Program-made: the position numbers and the translations under genes
Part shown: piece after piece, positions 48,303 through 55,195 of the stretch
How the letters are laid out: each line of letters starts with the position of its first letter
Numbering within the stretch: position 1 is the first letter of the stretch
Notes under the pieces: model-generated
Database searches by the model: none
Told to the model about the DNA's origin: nothing
What the model saw: only the letters and a program-made list of their open reading frames with translations
Assembly (NCBI RefSeq): GCF_000282035.1
Contig: NZ_AKKA01000074.1
Location: 1-55,195 of the forward strand
Length of the DNA: 55,195 nt
Direction: 5' to 3'
Source of the DNA: Rhizobium sp. CF122
Lineage (GTDB): Bacteria; Pseudomonadota; Alphaproteobacteria; Rhizobiales; Rhizobiaceae

Positions 48303-49496
48303 TTAGGCTTTGATCGCCGCGACGATCTTCTTCGCCGCATCGTCAAGGTCGTCGGCTGCGGTGATCGCCAGGCCCGACTCGTTGAGGATCTTCTTGCCAA
48401 GCTCGACATTGGTGCCTTCGAGGCGCACGACGAGCGGAACCTTAAGACCGACTTCCTGAACAGCCGCGACAACGCCTTCGGCGATGACGTCACAGCGCAT
48501 GATGCCGCCGAAGATGTTAACGAGGATGCCCTCGACCTTCGGGTCGGCGGTAATGATCTTGAAGGCCGCAGCGACCTTCTCCTTGCCGGCGCCACCGCCG
48601 ACGTCGCAGAAGTTCGCCGGCTCCTTGCCATAGAGCTTGATGATGTCCATCGTCGCCATCGCAAGACCGGCGCCGTTGACCATGCAGCCGATATTGCCAT
48701 CGAGGGCGACATAGGCGAGGTCCCACTTCGAGGCCTCGATTTCCTTGGCGTCTTCTTCGGTCTCGTCGCGCAGCGCCTTGACGTCGTCATGGCGGAACAG
48801 CGCATTGCCGTCGAACGACATCTTAGCGTCGAGAACGCGCAGGTGGCCGTCCTTCATGACGATCAGCGGGTTGACTTCAAGCAGAGCCATGTCCTTTTCG
48901 CCGAAGGCCTTGTAGAGCGCCGGGAACAGCGCCTTTGCGTCTTCGGCGGCAGCGCCGTCGAGCTGCAGCGCCTTGGAGATCGCAGCAACATCGGCAGCCG
49001 TGACACCGGCTTCCGGATCGATCGCAATCGTGTGGATCTTTTCAGGCGTGTCGTGAGCGACGGCCTCGATGTCCATGCCGCCTTCCGTCGAGACGACGAA
49101 GGCAACGCGGCCGACGGAGCGATCGACGAGCAGCGAGCAATAGAGCTCGCGAGCGATGTCGGCGCCGTCTTCGATGTAGAGGCGGTTGACCTGCTTGCCA
49201 GCTTCACCTGTCTGCGCCGTCACCAGCGTATTGCCGAGCATTTCCTTGGCGTGGGCAACGACTTCGTCGATCGACTTGGCGAGGCGAACGCCGCCCTTCG
49301 CGTCAGGGCCGAGTTCCTTGAACTTGCCCTTACCGCGGCCGCCGGCGTGAATCTGGCTCTTGACCACGTAAAGCGGGCCGGGGAGCGACTTGGCGGCAGC
49401 TTCGGCCTCCTCGACCTTGAGGATCGCCACACCTTGCGCGACCGGCGCGCCATAGCCCTTCAGCAGGGCCTTGGCCTGATATTCATGAATATTCAT
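48303..49496 (-). CDS. sucC: Succinyl-CoA synthetase beta subunit (ADP-forming)
   Basis: This 397-residue ATP-grasp-type beta subunit begins with [19 protein letters not shown], the classic SucC start. It has the glycine/lysine-rich [15 protein letters not shown] loop (about 46-60). The nucleotide-binding LEVNPLI and [16 protein letters not shown] segments follow, then the C-terminal [13 protein letters not shown]. It works with SucD to make ATP and succinate. It lies about 40 bases after mdh. Confidence 0.97.
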   Translation of the reverse strand: MNIHEYQAKALLKGYGAPVAQGVAILKVEEAEAAAKSLPGPLYVVKSQIHAGGRGKGKFKELGPDAKGGVRLAKSIDEVVAHAKEMLGNTLVTAQTGEAGKQVNRLYIEDGADIARELYCSLLVDRSVGRVAFVVSTEGGMDIEAVAHDTPEKIHTIAIDPEAGVTAADVAAISKALQLDGAAAEDAKALFPALYKAFGEKDMALLEVNPLIVMKDGHLRVLDAKMSFDGNALFRHDDVKALRDETEEDAKEIEASKWDLAYVALDGNIGCMVNGAGLAMATMDIIKLYGKEPANFCDVGGGAGKEKVAAAFKIITADPKVEGILVNIFGGIMRCDVIAEGVVAAVQEVGLKVPLVVRLEGTNVELGKKILNESGLAITAADDLDDAAKKIVAAIKA

Positions 49497-49536
49497 GGGT
49501 CTATTCCTGTTTGGATGACGTCAGCGCGTGGTCTGA

Positions 49537-50601
<1,065 letters not shown>

Positions 50602-50645
50602 TTATTTTTGAGCGAGGAATTTCAATCGTTTAGATCATAAAATTC

Positions 50646-50659
50646 TTACGTAAACGTAA
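50646..50659. promoter_or_regulatory. Short inverted repeat upstream of mdh
   Basis: TTACG-TAAA-CGTAA lies in the AT-rich gap between zapE and mdh, about 150 bases before mdh. It may be part of the mdh promoter region, but it is short and the regulator is unknown. Confidence 0.25.
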
Positions 50660-50679
50660 TATAGATTGTCACCAAAGCG

Positions 50680-51843
50680 TTACTCGGCAGCCCGTCGCTC
50701 ATGGTGCAATGCGAGATACTCGGCGCTGCGCATTTCGAAAAGACGCGAGACAGTGCGGTCGAACTCGAAGCCCTCGGTACCACGCGCTTGTGTCAACAAA
50801 TTTTCAGGCATCGCTGCTGCGGAGACATAGAGCCGCACCGCATGATCGTAAAGCGTATCGATCAAGATGATGAAGCGCTTGATCTGATTCCGTTTGTCAG
50901 GCCCCAGCAATGGCACGTGTTCGAGGAAGATCGCATCGAAACGCTCTGAAATCGCGAGAAAGTCAGCCGGACCGAGCGGTTTTTCGCAAAGGTCGGCAAA
51001 GGAGAAGCGCGCGATGCGATCGACTGCAAGGGGAACGTGGATTGAGCGCCCTTTCATCGGAATTTCGAGCGGTTGCGCCTTTCGCCCATGCAGTGCCTGA
51101 GTCCAGGACGCTTCCATCGCCATGTCCGTGCGCTCGTCGATGGGCGTCAGGTAGACCGGCTGACTGTCGAGCTTCTCCATCCGGTAATCGGTCGGCGAGT
51201 CGAGGGTCACGATCTCGACATTCTGTTTCAGAAGGTCGACGAAGGGCAGGAACAGGCTTCGATTGAGGCCGTCCTTGTAAAGATTGTCGGGCTCGACATT
51301 CGAGGTCGCGACCAGCAGGCATCCGCGCCGGAAAAGTTCGGAGAAAAGCCGCGACAGAATCATCGCATCGGCAATGTCCGTCACGGTAAACTCATCAAAG
51401 CAAAGCAGTTCGGCTTCGTCATAGAGAGCAGCAGCGACGACCGGAATGGGATCGGCCTGCTTCGTTTCGCCCTGCTTCAGCTTCAGCCGGTGTGCCGCAA
51501 TGCGGTGGTGCACGTCGGTCATGAATTCATGGAAATGCGCGCGCCGCTTCTTCGCGCAGGGCGCCATCCCGAAAAACATATCCATCAGCATCGTCTTGCC
51601 GCGGCCGACGCTGCCGTGAATGTAGAGCCCCTTGACCGATTCCGACGGCTTCTTCTTGTTGGCGAACAACCAGCCGAGAGCGCTTGCCTTTGCCGCCGGC
51701 CGCCTCTGCTTCAGCGCCGACAGAACCCGGTCCAGACATTTCGCCACATGCATCTGGGCTGAATCGATTTGAAGCGCGCCCGAAGCCGTCAGCGACTTCA
51801 ACTGTTCGCTGACGCTCAGGGAATAGTCTGGCATGGGTTGCAT
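50680..51843 (-). CDS. zapE: Cell division ATPase ZapE (AFG1-like)
   Basis: This 387-residue AFG1-family P-loop ATPase has Walker A GLYIHGSVGRGKTMLMDMFF near residues 72-91 and a Walker B LLCFDEFTVTDIADAM region. An arginine-rich LVATSNVEPDNLYKDGLNR sensor segment follows. In E. coli ZapE promotes Z-ring disassembly; in mitochondria AFG1 assists respiratory complex turnover. It lies directly upstream of mdh, as in other rhizobia. The gap of 180 bases suggests separate promoters. Confidence 0.92.
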   Translation of the reverse strand: MQPMPDYSLSVSEQLKSLTASGALQIDSAQMHVAKCLDRVLSALKQRRPAAKASALGWLFANKKKPSESVKGLYIHGSVGRGKTMLMDMFFGMAPCAKKRRAHFHEFMTDVHHRIAAHRLKLKQGETKQADPIPVVAAALYDEAELLCFDEFTVTDIADAMILSRLFSELFRRGCLLVATSNVEPDNLYKDGLNRSLFLPFVDLLKQNVEIVTLDSPTDYRMEKLDSQPVYLTPIDERTDMAMEASWTQALHGRKAQPLEIPMKGRSIHVPLAVDRIARFSFADLCEKPLGPADFLAISERFDAIFLEHVPLLGPDKRNQIKRFIILIDTLYDHAVRLYVSAAAMPENLLTQARGTEGFEFDRTVSRLFEMRSAEYLALHHERRAAE

Positions 51844-51891
51844 AAAGGAGGTCCGCCTATGCAGGATCGGCGGCCTTCGCCGCCTGATCTT

Positions 51892-52401
51892 TTAACGGCT
51901 GAGGCTGATCGGCTGGCCGGTATTGGTCTGGCCGCTAAAGGCGTTGTCGGCAGTCTTGTAGACGCTGCCGATCTGATTGCCGCTGCGGTCCTTCAGGATG
52001 ACCTGCTTGCCCGTGACTTCCCAGGAGCCCATCGCCGTCAGTTCGCCGACGCAGCCGCGCGTACCGCCGCGCGAGCCGCTGCCAAGATTGGTCAGCGTCA
52101 GGAACATGTCGCAGGACCCGTTGACGCGCCAGCTGCCGACCATCGATTCCTTGGTGACATCCATCGCATTCGCGGCCATGGCGCCGGGCTGGCCGCCGGC
52201 GACAGGTGCCGTGGTCGTCGGAGCGGCAGGGAACTGGGAAGAGCCGGAAGGCGGCGGAAGCTGCCCGCCCTGAACCGAAGGAACCGGCTGCGCCGTGAGC
52301 GGCGCCGGGGCAGAATAGCTTGCATCATTGTAAGCGGTGCGCTGGCAGCCAGCTAACGACAGAATAACCACGAGACCTGTCGCCATATGTCTGAACTGCA
52401 T
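51892..52401 (-). CDS. Omp19-like outer-membrane lipoprotein with AprI/Inh inhibitor domain
   Basis: This 169-residue lipoprotein resembles Brucella Omp19. The signal peptide ends in the lipobox LAGC (Cys near residue 19). A Pro/Ala/Gln-rich linker (about 25-75) precedes an Inh/AprI-type protease-inhibitor beta-barrel. Two cysteines (SCD and GCVGEL) and a C-terminal end [13 protein letters not shown] resemble the Omp19 terminus from memory. In Brucella this protein inhibits host and bacterial proteases. The start at 52401 has AGGAG seven bases upstream; 52404 is an alternative. zapE follows after 48 bases. Confidence 0.85.
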   Translation of the reverse strand: MQFRHMATGLVVILSLAGCQRTAYNDASYSAPAPLTAQPVPSVQGGQLPPPSGSSQFPAAPTTTAPVAGGQPGAMAANAMDVTKESMVGSWRVNGSCDMFLTLTNLGSGSRGGTRGCVGELTAMGSWEVTGKQVILKDRSGNQIGSVYKTADNAFSGQTNTGQPISLSR

Positions 52402-52584
52402 CATGATACTCCTGATTTTTCCAGTATTGTCCTGAAGTTGCCGCGCAATCACGGCGGAATTATCTTGAAAGGCTGTATTGAATCAAGCCAGCGCGAGGAG
52501 AAATTGTGTCGATGTGGGAGCAACGCCGTAAACCCGAGACAAATTTGGCGCAATCCCGGGCAAATCAAGGCTCCGTGATCGGAT

Positions 52585-52611
52585 AAAGAAAAGGGCCGCA
52601 TCTGCGGCCCT
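52585..52611 (-). terminator. Rho-independent terminator after sdhB
   Basis: An AGGGCCGC / GCGGCCCT stem (8 bp, 4-nt loop, arms 52592-52599 and 52604-52611) is followed on the minus strand by CTTTTCTTT. It ends the sdh operon, 14 bases past the sdhB stop. The 52405-52624 gap otherwise holds only the omp19-like promoter region. Confidence 0.88.
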
Positions 52612-52624
52612 CTTGCTGGATCGA

Positions 52625-53404
52625 TCAGACGCGGCGCTCGACCATCATCTTCTTGATCTCGGCGATCGCCTTTGCCGGGTTCAGACCCTTCGGGCAGGTC
52701 TGCGCACAGTTCATGATGGTATGGCAGCGATAGAGGCGGAACGGATCCTCGAGATTGTCGAGGCGCTCGCCGGTCGCCTCGTCTCGCGAGTCGATCAGCC
52801 AACGGTAGGCCTGCAAGAGAACAGCCGGGCCGAGGTAACGGTCGCCGTTCCACCAGTAGCTCGGACAGGAGGTCGAGCAGCAGGCACAGAGGATGCACTC
52901 GTAAAGGCCGTCCAGCTTCTGGCGATCCTCGTGGCTCTGCTTCCACTCCTTGGCCGGCGTCGGTGAAACCGTCTTCAGCCACGGCTCGATCGAGCGATGC
53001 TGGGCATAGAAGTTGCTCAAGTCGGGAACCAGGTCCTTGACGACAGGCAAATGCGGCAGCGGATAGATCTTCACCGTGCCCTTGATGTCGTCGAGGCCCT
53101 TGGTGCAGGCCAGCGTATTGGCGCCATCGATGTTCATCGCGCAGGAACCGCAGATGCCCTCACGACAGGAACGGCGCAGCGTCAGCGTCGGGTCGATCTT
53201 GTTCTTGATATAGAGCAGACCGTCGAGCACCATCGGGCCGCAATCGTCGACATCGATGTAGAAAGTGTCGATCGACGGGTTCTGACCGTCATCCGGGCTC
53301 CAGCGGTAGACGCGGAATTCGCGGGTGTTCTTCGCACCCGCCGGCTTCGGCCACACCTTGCCTTCGCGCATCTGGGAGTTCTTGGGAAGAGCGAGTTCAA
53401 CCAT
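52625..53404 (-). CDS. sdhB: Succinate dehydrogenase iron-sulfur subunit
   Basis: This 259-residue subunit of complex II links SdhA to the membrane anchor. Cluster ligands are clear: [15 protein letters not shown] for [2Fe-2S], [16 protein letters not shown] for [4Fe-4S] and [17 protein letters not shown] for [3Fe-4S]. The order of the three motifs and the length are standard. It follows sdhA by 12 bases and ends the operon at the terminator at 52585. Confidence 0.97.
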   Translation of the reverse strand: MVELALPKNSQMREGKVWPKPAGAKNTREFRVYRWSPDDGQNPSIDTFYIDVDDCGPMVLDGLLYIKNKIDPTLTLRRSCREGICGSCAMNIDGANTLACTKGLDDIKGTVKIYPLPHLPVVKDLVPDLSNFYAQHRSIEPWLKTVSPTPAKEWKQSHEDRQKLDGLYECILCACCSTSCPSYWWNGDRYLGPAVLLQAYRWLIDSRDEATGERLDNLEDPFRLYRCHTIMNCAQTCPKGLNPAKAIAEIKKMMVERRV

Positions 53405-53416
53405 GTCCAGTTCCTC

Positions 53417-55195
53417 TTAGTACACGCGAGCCTTGGGCGCGATCTTCTTGGGATCGATGCCCTCTGCGATGAGCTCGGTGTGAACCGGGCGGTAGTCGAG
53501 CTTGACGTCGCCGGCGTCGTTGACCCAGGCGAGCGTATGCTTGCGCCAGTTGACGTCGTCGCGGCCGGCAAATGCGCCTTCGGTGTAGTCCTCTCGCGCA
53601 TGCGAGCCGCGGCTTTCCTTGCGCGCCTCGGCGCCGTAGATGGTGGTGATGGCATTGGCCATCAGGTTCTGTAGCTCGAGCGTTTCCACGAGGTCTGAGT
53701 TCCAGATCATCGAACGGTCAGTGACCTTGATGTCGCGCATTTCCTGCCAGATGGCCGAGATGCGCTTGCAGCCCGATTCCAGCGATTCCTGCGTGCGGAA
53801 CACGGCAGCGTCTTCCTGCATGGCGCGCTGCATCTTCTCGCGCAGCACAGCCGTCGGCGTGCTGCCGCTGGCGTGACGCAGGCCGTCGAAGCGATCCATG
53901 ATCTTGTCGCAGGCAGCGACGTTGAGGTGCGGGATTGGGGCCGCACGGTCGATCACCTCGCCGGCGCGGATCGCGGCAGCGCGGCCGAAGACCACGAGGT
54001 CGATCAGCGAATTGGAGCCGAGGCGGTTGGCCCCATGCACGGAGGCACAGCCGGCTTCACCGACGGCCATCAGGCCGGGGATGATGCGTTCCGGATTTGA
54101 GCTGTCGGCATTCAGCACTTCGCCCCAATAATTGGTCGGAATGCCGCCCATGTTGTAGTGAACGGTCGGCAGGACCGGGATCGGCTCGCGCGTCACGTCG
54201 ACGCCGGCGAATATCTTGGCGCTCTCGGAAATTCCCGGCAGGCGTTCATGCAGAACGCCCGGATCGAGATGGTCGAGATGCAGGAAGATGTGGTCCTTGG
54301 CCTTGCCGACGCCGCGGCCTTCGCGGATTTCCAACGTCATGCAGCGCGAAACAACGTCGCGCGAGGCAAGGTCCTTGGCCGAAGGCGCATAGCGTTCCAT
54401 GAAGCGTTCGCCCTCGGAATTGACGAGGTAACCGCCTTCGCCGCGCGCGCCTTCGGTGATGAGACAGCCCGAACCGTAGATGCCGGTCGGGTGGAACTGC
54501 ACGAATTCCATGTCCTGCAAGGGCAGGCCGGCGCGTGCCACCATGCCGCCGCCGTCACCGGTGCAGGTGTGGGCAGACGTTGCCGAGAAATAGGCGCGGC
54601 CGTAACCGCCGGTCGCCAGCACCACCATCTTGGCGGCGAAGCGATGGATCGTGCCGTCGTCAAGGCACCAGGCAACGACGCCGGTGCAGCGGCTGCCGTC
54701 TTCCGACATGATCAAGTCGAGCGCGAAATACTCAATGAAGAACTCGGCATTGTTGCGCAGCGACTGACCGTAAAGCGTGTGCAGGATGGCATGGCCGGTA
54801 CGGTCGGCAACGGCACAGGTGCGCTGTACCGGCGGGCCTTCGCCGAAGTTCTGCATGTGGCCGCCGAACGGGCGCTGGTAAATCTTGCCTTCCTCGTTGC
54901 GCGAGAAGGGCACGCCGTAATGTTCGAGTTCATAGACCGCCTTCGGCGCTTCCATGGTGAGATACTGCATGGCGTCGACGTCGCCGAGCCAGTCGGAGCC
55001 CTTGACGGTGTCGTAGAGGTGCCACTGCCAACTATCAGGCGTCATGTTCTGCAGCGAGGCGGCGATGCCGCCCTGGGCCGCGACCGTGTGCGAGCGGGTC
55101 GGGAAAACCTTGGTGATGCAGGCCGTGCGGAAACCCTGTTCGGCCATGCCGAGCGTGGCGCGAAGCCCGGCGCCACCGGCGCCGACGACGATCAC
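53417..55195 (-). CDS. sdhA: Succinate dehydrogenase flavoprotein subunit (5' end outside window)
   Basis: This is 592 visible residues of SdhA. The frame is open to the window edge and begins inside the FAD-binding [14 protein letters not shown] motif, so roughly 15-25 N-terminal residues lie outside. The covalent FAD-binding His is in [11 protein letters not shown]. Substrate-site residues appear in the [20 protein letters not shown] region and [18 protein letters not shown]. The C-terminus ends with [14 protein letters not shown] and KARVY. sdhC and sdhD are expected beyond the right end. Confidence 0.96.
   Translation of the reverse strand: MIVVGAGGAGLRATLGMAEQGFRTACITKVFPTRSHTVAAQGGIAASLQNMTPDSWQWHLYDTVKGSDWLGDVDAMQYLTMEAPKAVYELEHYGVPFSRNEEGKIYQRPFGGHMQNFGEGPPVQRTCAVADRTGHAILHTLYGQSLRNNAEFFIEYFALDLIMSEDGSRCTGVVAWCLDDGTIHRFAAKMVVLATGGYGRAYFSATSAHTCTGDGGGMVARAGLPLQDMEFVQFHPTGIYGSGCLITEGARGEGGYLVNSEGERFMERYAPSAKDLASRDVVSRCMTLEIREGRGVGKAKDHIFLHLDHLDPGVLHERLPGISESAKIFAGVDVTREPIPVLPTVHYNMGGIPTNYWGEVLNADSSNPERIIPGLMAVGEAGCASVHGANRLGSNSLIDLVVFGRAAAIRAGEVIDRAAPIPHLNVAACDKIMDRFDGLRHASGSTPTAVLREKMQRAMQEDAAVFRTQESLESGCKRISAIWQEMRDIKVTDRSMIWNSDLVETLELQNLMANAITTIYGAEARKESRGSHAREDYTEGAFAGRDDVNWRKHTLAWVNDAGDVKLDYRPVHTELIAEGIDPKKIAPKARVY

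Noticed and set aside
48284..48805. Upstream extension of the sucD frame
   Set aside because: It lies inside sucC in another frame; SucD proteins begin at [10 protein letters not shown], which has a ribosome site at 48283.

Overview
This window is a stretch of alphaproteobacterial chromosome, almost certainly from the Rhizobiaceae (Rhizobium/Agrobacterium/Sinorhizobium type). I infer this from the high GC content, the mdh-sucC-sucD-sucA-sucB-lpdA supercluster, an atpHAGDC operon without the F0 genes, an fdsGBA-fdhD-fdsD formate dehydrogenase operon, an Omp19-type lipoprotein and an Irr/ICE-like operator. Most of the content is core metabolism. I see no CRISPR array, insertion sequence, prophage, rRNA or tRNA gene.

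Layout. 1-4000 (minus): a gene start running off the left edge, then a three-gene molybdenum hydroxylase operon (coxS-coxL-coxM, form II). 4200-12750 (plus): a glycine-zipper lipoprotein, then tamA and a very long tamB, the outer-membrane/autotransporter assembly module. 12745-15450: an Lrp/AsnC regulator divergent from arginase and ornithine aminotransferase, an arginine/ornithine catabolic unit. 15540-17000: a glycerophosphodiester phosphodiesterase-like gene and an orphan cheW closed by a clear terminator. 17100-24150 (minus): the NAD+-dependent formate dehydrogenase operon with its probable LysR activator; a palindrome and a TATAAT box lie just upstream of fdsG. 24200-25970 (minus): an ArsR-type regulator with its own palindrome, an SDR oxidoreductase, and soxR with a textbook SoxR box at its start.

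26060-31224 (minus): the F1 ATP synthase operon atpH-A-G-D-(78-aa Cys-rich ORF)-C and its terminator. 31485-38575: a small membrane protein, priA, a RecF/OLD-like AAA ATPase and an acyltransferase (all minus), then divergent xerC and a TraB/GumN protein (plus). 38572-50500 (minus): cytochrome b561 with an ICE-like operator, then lpdA, a LysE exporter, an SDR, a secreted hypothetical protein, sucB, a YciI protein, sucA, sucD, sucC and mdh. 50680-55195 (minus): zapE, an Omp19-like lipoprotein, sdhB and the 3' part of sdhA, which is cut by the window end.

How it works together: the right half supplies most of the lower TCA cycle (2-oxoglutarate to oxaloacetate) and couples to the F1 ATPase in the middle. 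The left half adds accessory electron donors (formate, and possibly a CO-dehydrogenase-like substrate) and amino-acid catabolism. The most noteworthy points are: an exact 321-nt tandem repeat inside tamB; a small CPxCG protein embedded with one-base overlaps between atpD and atpC; several well-formed operators (SoxR box, ICE-like box, LysR-type ATAG-N7-CTAT box, ArsR palindrome, and a 12-bp perfect inverted repeat at 4022-4053); and unrelated genes interleaved in the suc/lpd cluster. I did not find a clearly new multi-gene system.
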